Origin: Olsenella sp. An285
GTDB taxonomy: Bacteria; Actinomycetota; Coriobacteriia; Coriobacteriales; Atopobiaceae
Assembly: GCF_002159625.1 (NCBI RefSeq)
Contig: NZ_NFIZ01000004.1
Location: 1 to 64,000 of the forward strand
Length of the DNA: 64,000 nt
Direction: 5' to 3'
How positions within the stretch are numbered: position 1 is the stretch's first letter; every line of letters starts with the position of its first letter. The notes under the pieces are model-generated. The model did not search any database. It was not told the DNA's origin and saw only the letters and a program-made list of their open reading frames with translations. Positions 51,752 to 59,850 of the stretch are shown piece after piece. The translations under genes were made by a program, and so were the position numbers.

Positions 51752-54693
51752 CACATCACGTCCGATCTGAGGGCGTCCACGAGGTTGAGGGCGTGCGTCC
51801 TGCGCAGCGCGTAGCCGGCGCTCAGGGCGAGCACGGCCACCACCACGGCAAACGCCAGCGCCACGTGGCCCCACGGCATCTCGAGCACGAGCGTGGAGAT
51901 CGAGCCGCTCATCGCCTGGAAGAGGGCGTAGTTGATCAGCGTCGCCAGGGCCACGCCGCCAACGAGCCCCTTGACGGCCACGTCGGAGCACTCGGCCACG
52001 ATCATGCGCCGGAAGCTGCGTCGCCCCATGCCCGCGGACTGCAGCGCCGCGAACTCACGCGTGCGCAGCATGAGCCCGGAGGCGATGGTGTTGAAGACGT
52101 TGGCGACGGAGATCGCCAGCGTGATGGCCACGAAGCAGTAGAGGAACACGTTGACGGTGAGCTCCATCGCGCGGCTCTGGCGGGCCAGCTCCGCGAGGTT
52201 GTAGGCCCCCAGGGAGCCGTAATCCGCGACGTCCTCCAGCGCCTCTTCCAGCGCGTCGAGCGTCTCGGCGTCGTCGGCCCCCGGCGCAAGCGTCGCATAG
52301 ACCGTGCTCGAGGACATCCCCTGGCGCACGGTCTCGTTGGCGCCGCTCGCCGCCACGGCGCGCGCGGGCATGATGACGTTGGGGGCGTTGGCGCCCAGGT
52401 CGTCTGCCGAGAAGGACGAGGCATCGCCGAGCCCCTCCGCATATGCGGCCACGGGCACCTGAGCGACGGCGGCCATCCCCAGCTCGTCCGCCGGCGCGGC
52501 CAAGACGGTCTCCATCGTGTCGTCGTCGGTGGTGACGAGGCCGAAGGTGCCGTCGTCTGCGGGCCCGAGCCACTGGTCAGCGGACATGTTCTCGGGGTCG
52601 GCAAGCAGCTCGATCGTGTCAGCCGCTCCCGTGAAGGGACGCACCGTGCCATAGGTCTCGTCGTTGGTGACGCTGGCGGCGTTGAGGACGACGCAGGAGA
52701 GCTCGGCAGGGTCCTTCTCGGCATCCGAGAGTCCGAGCGACTCCGTGAGCGCGCGCCACGTGGCGTCGTCGAGCAGAACGAGATGCGCGGATCCGTAGCC
52801 TGAGGCGTCAAGGTAGTATGCGCCGTAGGGGCTCTCCTGCATGAAGGTCTCGAGGGCATCCCCGTCCACGCCGGCGGCGTCGAGGTGAAACGCCGCGGAG
52901 CCCTGTGAGGTGACGCTCGCCGCCGACACGCCCGCGATCTGCTCGGTGCGCCCGGCGAGCGCGTTGGTCTGCGCCACGAGGTTGCCGACGGGGAGGTAGT
53001 CGTCGTCCGTCTCGGCGAAGAGGCTCACCCTGAGGTCGGCGGTGCCCGTGTCGATATAGCCCGTGGCGCCGTGGAGGTAGTCGCTCACGAGTCCGGCGGT
53101 CACGAGCAGTGCCACGGAGACGGCGAGGGCGATCACGGAGACCCGCTGCTTGCCGGCCGAGACCGCGAGCGTTCGCCGGGCGAGAAACGCCGGCATGCCG
53201 CCGAGGCGCGCTGCGAGGCCGCGGGGCCGGCGACGGTCGGCGGAGAGGTCGTCCAGGGCGGTGCGGCGTCGCGCGAAGACGCGGCGCAGGCGGCGGCTCG
53301 GGCGGATGTCGGCCGAGGAGCGGATCGCGTCGACGGCAGAGACCCGACTCGCGCGCAGGGCGGGCGCGAACGCGCTCGCGAGCAGCGTGACCGCCGAGAG
53401 CCCGACGGCGAGCGCGAGGTCGGCGGGCGCCACGACCAGGCTCACCGAGGTCGTCTCCCGCAGCATCGCCGTCCAGCCGTCGGCCGTGACGGCAAAGGCG
53501 ACGGCGGCCCCGCCCACGCCGAGCGCGAGCCCCAGCGGGATGCCCACGAGCCCGAGGACACCGGCCTCCACGAGGACGGTCCTTCTCAGCTGGCGGCGCG
53601 ACGCCCCGAGCGACGAGAGCAGGCCGAACTGGCGCGTGCGCTCGGAGATGGAGATGGTGAAGGCTCCCGATATGAGCGAGACGGCGGCCACCATGATTAC
53701 GACGGCGAGCACCGCCGCGATCTGCGCGAGCGAGTCGATGATGGCGCGGCCTCGGTCGAGGCTCTGATAGATGAGAAGGGTTGTGTTGTAGCTCCACGAG
53801 TCGACGCCGGCGGAGGTGATGGCGTCGCCAATTTGGCCCGCGCTCTCATAGCCGACGGTCGAGAAGTACGCGGTGCCGGCGACCTCTCCGGAGGCGGTCG
53901 CGGCGGGCTCGTCGTAGCAGACGAAGGCGGCGCTGCCCGTCTCGTAGCCCGTCTCGACGAAGCCGACCACGGTGTAGGCGCGCGGCTCGCCCACGTCGGA
54001 GAGCGTCTCGCCGTCCATCAGCGAGGCGCCGGAGTGCCAACGGTGCGTCGGGTCCGTTCCGTCATGGCGCTGCCCGAGCGCGAGCGTGACCGTGGAGCCC
54101 ATCTCGAGCGGGCCGTCTGAGACGGCGCCCGCCTCGACTCCGGCGATCTCGGAGGGGCCGGCGGTGAGCTCGGCCCCCTGAAGATACGTGGGCAGCGCGA
54201 TTTCGCCCGCTCGCTCGGGGAGGCGCCCCTCGGCCACGGTGGGCCCTGGGATGACAGCGTACTGGTCGTCGCCGGCAGAGCGCGCGGTGCCGGCCTGCTC
54301 CTCGGGCAGGGAGAGGACGCCGAGATGCGTGCCGTTGTCCTCGGCGCTCTCGACGCTGAGCACGGCGGCCCCGAGGTCGCGGCGCAAAGCGAGCCGGTCG
54401 AGGTGCTCGCCCGTTGCGGCGCGCAGCTCGTCCACCGTCTCGTCGTCCTCGTAGGTGAAGCCGGCCTGCCAGACGCCGCCGGAGGCGCACGACTGGGCTA
54501 TGAGCGCCGCGCGCAGGCTCGTCACGCTCACGAGCACCGCAGCGAGCAGCCCCGTCGCCAGCGCGATGCCCACCACGGTGACGGCGGTGCGCACGCGGTT
54601 GGCCGCTAGCGACCGCAGCGTGTACCTCACGAACACGGAGTGATTCAAAAGGGGCCTGCCCCCAATTGAATCACGCAGGTGCCTGGCGGCCAT
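51751..54693 (-). CDS. Large FtsX-like ABC permease (first of two)
   Basis: Paralogue of the following permease, 980 residues from ATG 54693, two bases after the ATPase stop. Residues 1-19 (MAARHLRDSIGGRPLLNHS) are partly encoded by palindromic element N; the conserved FVRYTLRSLAANRVRTAVTV follows. The FtsX modules contain SERTRQFGLLSSLGASRRQL and RTREFAALQSAGMGRRSFRR. Extracellular domains of about 220 and 280 residues lie between membrane segments. Operon order is ATPase, this gene, second permease. The adjacent two-component system and a shared operator suggest regulated export or sensing of a peptide or envelope stress. Confidence 0.9.
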   Translation of the reverse strand: MAARHLRDSIGGRPLLNHSVFVRYTLRSLAANRVRTAVTVVGIALATGLLAAVLVSVTSLRAALIAQSCASGGVWQAGFTYEDDETVDELRAATGEHLDRLALRRDLGAAVLSVESAEDNGTHLGVLSLPEEQAGTARSAGDDQYAVIPGPTVAEGRLPERAGEIALPTYLQGAELTAGPSEIAGVEAGAVSDGPLEMGSTVTLALGQRHDGTDPTHRWHSGASLMDGETLSDVGEPRAYTVVGFVETGYETGSAAFVCYDEPAATASGEVAGTAYFSTVGYESAGQIGDAITSAGVDSWSYNTTLLIYQSLDRGRAIIDSLAQIAAVLAVVIMVAAVSLISGAFTISISERTRQFGLLSSLGASRRQLRRTVLVEAGVLGLVGIPLGLALGVGGAAVAFAVTADGWTAMLRETTSVSLVVAPADLALAVGLSAVTLLASAFAPALRASRVSAVDAIRSSADIRPSRRLRRVFARRRTALDDLSADRRRPRGLAARLGGMPAFLARRTLAVSAGKQRVSVIALAVSVALLVTAGLVSDYLHGATGYIDTGTADLRVSLFAETDDDYLPVGNLVAQTNALAGRTEQIAGVSAASVTSQGSAAFHLDAAGVDGDALETFMQESPYGAYYLDASGYGSAHLVLLDDATWRALTESLGLSDAEKDPAELSCVVLNAASVTNDETYGTVRPFTGAADTIELLADPENMSADQWLGPADDGTFGLVTTDDDTMETVLAAPADELGMAAVAQVPVAAYAEGLGDASSFSADDLGANAPNVIMPARAVAASGANETVRQGMSSSTVYATLAPGADDAETLDALEEALEDVADYGSLGAYNLAELARQSRAMELTVNVFLYCFVAITLAISVANVFNTIASGLMLRTREFAALQSAGMGRRSFRRMIVAECSDVAVKGLVGGVALATLINYALFQAMSGSISTLVLEMPWGHVALAFAVVVAVLALSAGYALRRTHALNLVDALRSDVM
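54640..54674. repeat. Palindrome in the 5' coding end of an FtsX gene (element N)
   Basis: GTGATTCA (54640-54647) and TGAATCAC (54667-54674) are perfect arms, continued by GGGGCC/GCCCCC. It lies at the same place relative to the conserved FtsX start as element M in the paralogous gene, with a different sequence. Confidence 0.8.
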
Positions 54694-54695
54694 GG

Positions 54696-55376
54696 CTAGC
54701 GCACCCTCGTGTCGGAGGCGATGCGCCCGTCCTCGAGGGCGATCACGCGGTCCGCCGTGAGCGCGATGTCCTCGTCGTGCGTAATCACGATGAGCGTCTG
54801 CCCGAGCTCCCTGTTGGACTTTCGAAGCAGGGACATGATCTCGGCCGAGTTCCTGGAGTCGAGGTTGCCGGTGGGTTCGTCCGCCAGCACGACGGCCGGC
54901 GCGTTCATGAGGGCCCGGCCTATGGCCACGCGCTGCTGCTGGCCGCCGGAGAGCTGGTTGGGGAGGTGGTGCTCGCGTCCCTCGAGGCCGAGCACGTGGA
55001 GCATGTTGGTGAGGCGCCTCTCGTTGACGGCCCGGCCGTCCATGAGGACGGGCAAGCACATGTTCTCCACCACGTCGAGGACGGGCACGAGGTTGTAGAA
55101 CTGGTACACCAGCCCCACCTCGCGCCTGCGGAAGACCGCGAGCTGCTCGTCGGAGCGCTTGAAGACGTCCTCGCCGTTGAGCCTCACGGTGCCGGAGGTG
55201 GGCCGGTCCACGCCGCCCATCATGTGGAGCAGCGTGGACTTGCCGGAGCCCGAGCTGCCTATGATCGCCACGAACTCGCCCGCCCCGACGGAGAAGCTCA
55301 CGTCGTCGAGCGCGCGCACGGCGGTGTCGCCGCTGCCGTAGGTCTTGGTGAGGTGCTCGATCTGCAGGATGTCCAT
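54696..55376 (-). CDS. ABC transporter ATPase (MacB/LolD type)
   Basis: Nucleotide-binding subunit for the FtsX permeases, 226 residues. Walker A is GSSGSGKSTLLHMMGG, the Q-loop LVYQFYNLVPVLDVVENM is typical of the LolD/MacB/FtsE group, the signature is LSGGQQQRVAIGRAL, Walker B is VVLADEPTGNLDS, and the H-loop is VITHDEDIA. ATG 55376 is preceded by GAGGAGGCAGC. First gene of the operon. A palindrome 67 bases upstream matches one in front of the two-component operon. Confidence 0.95.
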   Translation of the reverse strand: MDILQIEHLTKTYGSGDTAVRALDDVSFSVGAGEFVAIIGSSGSGKSTLLHMMGGVDRPTSGTVRLNGEDVFKRSDEQLAVFRRREVGLVYQFYNLVPVLDVVENMCLPVLMDGRAVNERRLTNMLHVLGLEGREHHLPNQLSGGQQQRVAIGRALMNAPAVVLADEPTGNLDSRNSAEIMSLLRKSNRELGQTLIVITHDEDIALTADRVIALEDGRIASDTRVR

Positions 55377-55442
55377 GCTGCCTCCTCGTTCTTGTCGTCA
55401 ATTCTATGATGGGGGAGGGTGGCTGCGCGGCCGTGACGCGCA

Positions 55443-55460
55443 CGTGACGGATTCGTCACG
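55443..55460. promoter_or_regulatory. Palindromic operator upstream of the FtsX-transporter operon
   Basis: CGTGACGGATTCGTCACG is an inverted repeat with GTGACG half sites. It matches 57486-57503 at 16 of 18 positions. A further GTGACG lies just before it at 55432. A likely target of the adjacent response regulator. Confidence 0.6.
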
Positions 55461-55512
55461 CTGGACGCATCGCCGCCGCGAGTCGAGCCGCGAGGGTATG
55501 CGCGCGGCCCCG

Positions 55513-55609
55513 GAGGGTATGTACACCCAGCCATCGAGTGCGGGCAGAAAACCCGCAGGTCAGAGCTCTGCCGAGAAGAACGCGCCGAAGGGAAGGCGTA
55601 CATACCCTC
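55513..55609. repeat. Inverted repeat with GAGGGTATGTAC arms (element O)
   Basis: Perfect 12-bp arms at 55513-55524 and 55598-55609, nested inside looser GAGGGTATGCG/CACACCCTC copies at 55492 and 55623. Between them are a TGCGGG/CCCGCA hairpin and a GAGAAGAAC motif at 55573. It fills the 301-bp gap after the histidine kinase gene. Confidence 0.7.
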
Positions 55610-55677
55610 GAGGGGTGGCGTACACACCCTCTCGAGTCGGGGCCGGCGCCCGGAGCCGGGCGTCCCCGGTGCCCGTC

Positions 55678-56736
55678 CTACACCACGGCCTTGAAGAACA
55701 CGACGTCGAAGCGCGCCCCGCCGCCCGCGGCGCTGCCCGCGCGGATGGATCCGCCCTGGGCGACGACGAGGCTTTGCGCAAGTGCAAGCCCGATGCCCAC
55801 GCCCGCGGGGTCGACCTCGGAGCCCGCGCCCGCCGCCCGCGCGTCCTTCTCGCCCCCGCGATAGAAGCGCTCGAAGACGTGCGGCAGGTCCTCCGGGGCG
55901 ATGCCGGGTCCCGTGTCCTCCACGCAGAGCCTGAACGCGAGCGCGTCCTCGGCGCAGCTCACGCGCACCTCGCCGCCCGCGGGCGTGTGCTCGAGGCAGT
56001 TCTTGAGCACGTTCTCGAGCGCCTCCGCGGTCCAGGAGAGGTCCCCCTCAAAGCCCGCCCCCGCCGGAGTGTCCACCACCAGCCGCACGTCCGCGAGGTC
56101 GAAGGCCACGGCCAGCGGCTCGGCCGCCCGCGCCACGAGCTCGGCGCCCTCCACGCGGGCGCGCACGAAGCTCACCACGCCCGCATCGATGCGCGCGAGC
56201 TTGAGCAGGCTCGCCACGAGCCACTCCACGCGGTCCTCGAGCCGCTCCATCGTGCGCAGCCGCGCGACCTCCGCCTCGTGCGCGCCTGCGGCCACGAGGT
56301 CGCGCCGCACGAGCGAGGTCATGAGGGCGAGCGAGGTGAGCGGCGTCTTGAGCTGGTGGGATATGTCCGCGAGGGCGTCTGCGAGGGCGTTTCTCTCGTG
56401 CTCGAGGTCCTCGTTGGCGAGGGTGAGCCGGCTGCGCATCTTGTCGAGCTCCGAGGCCAGGATGGCCAGCTCGCCCTCGCGCATGCGCTCGAGGCTCACG
56501 TCGCGCGAGCCGTGGAGGATGTCGTCCACCTGCGCCGCCAGGCGCGCGAGCGCACGGTAGCGCGCCCGCGTGGCAACGAGCCACACGACGAGCAGGGCCG
56601 CCGCTGTTCCCGCGACGCACGCCGCCGCCACCGGCCCCGCCAGGTGCCACGCGCAGACGGCGCCGGCGGCACCAACGACGACGGACGCCGCGACCGTCCT
56701 TCTGACCTCGCGGTTGCGCAGGAGCACGACCGTCAC
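55678..56736 (-). CDS. Sensor histidine kinase
   Basis: A membrane histidine kinase, 352 residues. Two hydrophobic segments lie close together (residues about 13-55) with almost no extracellular loop, as in intramembrane-sensing kinases. A HAMP-like linker is followed by the H-box DISHQLKTPLTSLALM, N-box ENVLKNCLEHTP, and G-boxes VEDTGPGIAP and GVGIGLALAQ. The ATP lid carries an insertion, GGEKDARAAGAGSEVDPA, that contains the GAGAAGGAC motif. GTG 56736 follows the response-regulator stop directly. Short-loop kinases typically sense through a partner ABC transporter, which fits the neighbouring FtsX system. Confidence 0.92.
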   Translation of the reverse strand: MTVVLLRNREVRRTVAASVVVGAAGAVCAWHLAGPVAAACVAGTAAALLVVWLVATRARYRALARLAAQVDDILHGSRDVSLERMREGELAILASELDKMRSRLTLANEDLEHERNALADALADISHQLKTPLTSLALMTSLVRRDLVAAGAHEAEVARLRTMERLEDRVEWLVASLLKLARIDAGVVSFVRARVEGAELVARAAEPLAVAFDLADVRLVVDTPAGAGFEGDLSWTAEALENVLKNCLEHTPAGGEVRVSCAEDALAFRLCVEDTGPGIAPEDLPHVFERFYRGGEKDARAAGAGSEVDPAGVGIGLALAQSLVVAQGGSIRAGSAAGGGARFDVVFFKAVV

Positions 56737-57429
56737 CTACTCTCCGCCGCCCGCGCGGTAGCCCAGGCCCCTCACGGTGACTATGAGGGAGGGGTCGGAC
56801 GGGTCGTCCTCGAGCTTGTCGCGCAGGCGCTTGATGTAGACCGAGAGCGTGTTCTCCTCAACGTAGGCGCCGGCGTCGTCCCAGAGGGCCTCGCGCATCA
56901 TGTCGCGCGTGACCAGGCGTCCCGCGTTCTTGGCAAAGAGGAGCAGCAGGCGGTACTCAAGGGCTGAGAGCACGACCTCCCGCCCGTCCTTCTCCACGTG
57001 CGCCCGGTCGGGGTCTATGGTCACGCGCCCCAGGCGCAGGACGGTGCGCTCCGGGTGCGCGCGGCGGATGGCAGCGCGGATGCGCGCCACGAGCTCGCGC
57101 GGGCGGAAGGGCTTGGCCACGTAGTCGTCGGCGCCCATGGTGAGCCCGGTCACGGTGTTGAGCTCGTCGTCCGCGGCGGTGAGAAAGATCACGGGGACGC
57201 CCGGCGTGGCGGACTTGATGGCGTTGCACACGGCAAAGCCGTTGCCCTGCGCGAGCGTCAGGTCCACGAGCGCGAGCGCATAGTCGGCGTGCGGGCGACA
57301 GGCGAGGGCCACGGCTCCCGCCTGGGTGGGGGAGGAGTCCACGACAAAGCCCTCGTTGGCCAGGAGCTCGGAGAGCCCCTCCACGATGAGCGGATCGTCC
57401 TCGGCGAGCAGAATGCGCGGCTGGTGCAC
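56737..57429 (-). CDS. OmpR-family response regulator
   Basis: A 230-residue regulator. The receiver has the acidic pocket (AEDDPLI), the phosphorylated Asp in LALVDLTLAQ, and the Lys in YVAKPFRPREL. The C-terminal winged helix has LSALEYRLLLLFAKNAGRLV and TLSVYIKRLRDKL. GTG 57429 follows GAGGGAGGGAGACCC. It is cotranscribed with the kinase. TATACT at about 57456 on the minus strand may be the -10 box, with a palindrome at 57486-57503 upstream. Confidence 0.95.
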   Translation of the reverse strand: MHQPRILLAEDDPLIVEGLSELLANEGFVVDSSPTQAGAVALACRPHADYALALVDLTLAQGNGFAVCNAIKSATPGVPVIFLTAADDELNTVTGLTMGADDYVAKPFRPRELVARIRAAIRRAHPERTVLRLGRVTIDPDRAHVEKDGREVVLSALEYRLLLLFAKNAGRLVTRDMMREALWDDAGAYVEENTLSVYIKRLRDKLEDDPSDPSLIVTVRGLGYRAGGGE

Positions 57430-57485
57430 GGGTCTCCCTCCCTCGTCTCCTGCTCTGAGTATAGGCGCCGAGAAGAGCGCGGTCC

Positions 57486-57503
57486 CGTGACGGTTCCGTC
57501 ACG
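57486..57503. promoter_or_regulatory. Palindromic operator upstream of the two-component operon
   Basis: CGTGACGGTTCCGTCACG is nearly identical to the palindrome before the FtsX-transporter operon. A related CGTCACGTTCCGTGAACGG lies 25 bases further on, nearer to cstA. It suggests autoregulation by the response regulator. Confidence 0.6.
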
Positions 57504-57652
57504 GTGGCGAAGCCCCCGTCCCCCGTCACGTTCCGTGAACGGTATGTTTCTCGCCGGTTAGCGGTCAGAAACCATGTCCGTAACGCGTCAGGCAGACAGA
57601 TGTTAAGCGCGCAACATGTCGTGCGGTTCCAACGATCCGCAAAGGGGGAAAC

Positions 57653-59452
57653 ATGAACGGAATCGTCATCGTGCTCGTGGCGGCCGTGGTGCTCGTCGCC
57701 GGGTACCTGCTCTACGGCCGCTGGCTCGCGCGTGCGTGGGGCATCGACGCCGAGGCCATCACGCCGGCACGTCGCCTGGAGGACGGCAAGAACTTCTCGC
57801 CCGCCTCGTGCTTCACCGCCTTCTCGCACCAGTTCAGCTCCATCTGCGGCGCCGGCCCCGTCACGGGCACCATCGCCGCGATGATGTTCGGCTGGCTTCC
57901 GGTGCTGCTGTGGGTGCTCGTGGGCGGCATCTTCTTCGGCGCCGTGCACGACTTCGGGGCGCTCTACGCCTCGGTGCGCAACAACGGCAAGTCGCTCGCC
58001 CAGCTGATCGAGAAGTACATCGGCCACACCGGCCGTCGCCTGTTCCTGATCTTCTCCTGGCTCTTCACGATCATCGTGATCGCTGCCTTCGTCGACATGG
58101 TCGCGGGCACGTTCAAGGCGACCTTCGACGCCGCGGGCGCCGTTGATGCCGCCGTCTCCTACGCGGGCGGCGCGGCCGGCACGATCTCGATCCTCTTCAC
58201 CTTCGTGGCCATCGCCTTCGGCTGGATAAACCGCCGCTTCGGCCTCTCCGGCTGGAGGGAGCTCCTGCTCGCCGTGGTCCTCTTCGTCCTGATGTTTGCC
58301 GTGGGCATGCAGTTCCCGGTCTACCTGGACAAGAACGGCTGGTTCGCCGTCATCATGGTCTACCTGCTCTTTGCCGCCGCCATGCCAATCCAGACGCTCA
58401 AGCAGCCGCGCGACTACCTCACCTCCATCATGATGCTCGTCATGATCGCGTGCGCCGTCATCGGCGTCTTCGTGCTCGGCGCGGGCGGCCAGGCCACCAT
58501 GACCGCGCCGATGGTCGCCGACCTCGACGCCCTCGCCGCCAAGGGCAGCTACGTCTTCCCGCTGCTCTTCGTCTCCGTGGCGTGCGGCGCGCTCTCCGGC
58601 TTCCACAGCCTCGTCTCCACCAACACCTCCTCCAAGCAGGTGTCCAGCGAGAAGGACGCGCTGCCCGTGGGCTACGGCGCCATGGTGCTCGAGTCCTTCG
58701 TGGGCGTGCTCGCCATCGTCTTCGCGGCGATCATGTTCTCCGACCTCAACACCGCCGGCACGGGCCTGCTCAACAACGGTGCGGCGGCGACCCCGTTCCA
58801 GATCTTCTCGCAGGGCGTCGCGCGCGGCATGACGGCCTTCGGCGTGGACTCCACGCTCGCCACCGTCTTCATGACGATGTGCGTCTCCGCGCTCGCGCTC
58901 ACCTCCGTCGACGCCGTGGCGCGCATCGGCCGACTCTCCTTCCAGGAGTTCTTCGCCAAGAGCAACGATGCGGCAGAGGAGGCCGGCGCTGGAGCGACCG
59001 GCGCGGCCAGGTTCTTCTCCAACACCTGGGTCGCCACCGTGCTCACGCTGGCGCTGGGCCTCGCCCTCGCCTTTGGCGGGTACAACAACATCTGGCCGCT
59101 CTTTGGCGCGTCCAACCAGCTGCTCGGCGGCATGACGATGATCATGCTCGCGGTCTTCTGCAAGTGCACGGGCCGCAAGGGATTCATGCTCTACGTGCCG
59201 GTGGCCTTCCTGCTGCTGAGCACCTTCACCTCGCTCGTCCAGAGCATCATCGGCTGCGCGAGCGCCCTCGCCGCGAGCGGCGCGGCCGTGATCGCGACCT
59301 CGGGCCTGCAGCTCGTCTTTGCCATCCTGCTCGTGGTGCTCGGCCTCATCGTGGCCTACAACTGCCTGAAGGAGCTCTTCACCAAGGATGCCGGGTCGCT
59401 CCCCGACGAGGAGCCCGAGTGGTCCGAGCTCGGTCGGGAGCACTGCGCGTAG
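57653..59452 (+). CDS. cstA: Carbon starvation protein CstA-family transporter
   Basis: An integral membrane transporter of 599 residues with about 16 hydrophobic segments, of the CstA/BtsT family (peptide or pyruvate uptake). Hallmarks are FSPASCFTAFSHQFSSICGA, CGAGPVTGTIAAMMFGWLP, SGFHSLVSTNTSSKQV and LFGASNQLLGGMTMIMLAVF. ATG 57653 follows AAAGGGGGAAAC. It is divergent from the two-component operon across a 223-bp region with GTGACG-type repeats, so it may share that regulator. A G+C-rich terminator follows. Confidence 0.92.
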   Translation: MNGIVIVLVAAVVLVAGYLLYGRWLARAWGIDAEAITPARRLEDGKNFSPASCFTAFSHQFSSICGAGPVTGTIAAMMFGWLPVLLWVLVGGIFFGAVHDFGALYASVRNNGKSLAQLIEKYIGHTGRRLFLIFSWLFTIIVIAAFVDMVAGTFKATFDAAGAVDAAVSYAGGAAGTISILFTFVAIAFGWINRRFGLSGWRELLLAVVLFVLMFAVGMQFPVYLDKNGWFAVIMVYLLFAAAMPIQTLKQPRDYLTSIMMLVMIACAVIGVFVLGAGGQATMTAPMVADLDALAAKGSYVFPLLFVSVACGALSGFHSLVSTNTSSKQVSSEKDALPVGYGAMVLESFVGVLAIVFAAIMFSDLNTAGTGLLNNGAAATPFQIFSQGVARGMTAFGVDSTLATVFMTMCVSALALTSVDAVARIGRLSFQEFFAKSNDAAEEAGAGATGAARFFSNTWVATVLTLALGLALAFGGYNNIWPLFGASNQLLGGMTMIMLAVFCKCTGRKGFMLYVPVAFLLLSTFTSLVQSIIGCASALAASGAAVIATSGLQLVFAILLVVLGLIVAYNCLKELFTKDAGSLPDEEPEWSELGREHCA

Positions 59453-59478
59453 CGGTCGCGCGCTGATAGCCCTCCCGT

Positions 59479-59511
59479 GGCCCCGCCGTCCCTGGGACGG
59501 TGGGGCCTTTC
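59479..59511 (+). terminator. Terminator after cstA
   Basis: GGCCCCGCCGTCC pairs with GGACGGTGGGGCC (one G-U pair) around CTG and is followed by TTTCT. Confidence 0.85.
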
Positions 59512-59540
59512 TCGCGTCGGGCGCCGGCCCGGGTCCTGCC

Positions 59541-59789
59541 GCGTTGCGGGATTCGGGGCTGTGGCAGCCGGCGGCAGGAGAGCGTTGCGGGTTCCGGGGC
59601 TGTGGCAGCCGGCGGCGGGGGAGCGTTGCGGGATTCGGGGCTGTGGCGGGGATTGCTCTGCCATGAGCCCAGATTCCGCAACGGGGGCGGAGAGATTCGC
59701 AGGTCGCCTCTCTTCTCGCATGCCACAGCCCCCAATGACGCAACGCCGCGGGCGAAGGGAGTGCCATGGCCTCCGATTCCGCGACGGCC
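59541..59789. repeat. 41-bp tandem repeat with inverted copies (element P)
   Basis: Units beginning GCGTTGCGGGATTCGGGGCT start at 59541, 59582 and 59623, an exact 41-bp period. Three more diverged copies follow in reverse orientation, ending near 59684, 59746 and 59787 (each contains GCCA...CCCNNATTCCGCRAC or similar). The last direct unit and the first reverse unit fold as a long hairpin. It occupies most of the 398-bp gap between cstA and trpB2. Confidence 0.8.
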
Positions 59790-59802
59790 TGCGCCCGCCG
59801 CG

Positions 59803-59838
59803 GGCGAGAAGGACGCGCGGCCGCAGGTCCTTCTCGCC
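59803..59838. repeat. Inverted pair of the GAGAAGGAC motif after trpB2
   Basis: GGCGAGAAGGAC at 59803-59814 and its exact complement at 59827-59838 form a 12-bp stem with a 12-base loop containing GCGGCCGC. It ends 12 bases from the trpB2 stop. This arrangement is like DNA uptake sequences paired as terminators in Neisseria and Haemophilus. Confidence 0.85.
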
Positions 59839-59850
59839 GAGCGTCGGGCG

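Noticed and set aside
59541-59789. CRISPR array
   Set aside because: Units are contiguous or nearly so, with no unique spacers of constant size; some copies are inverted and no cas genes are present.
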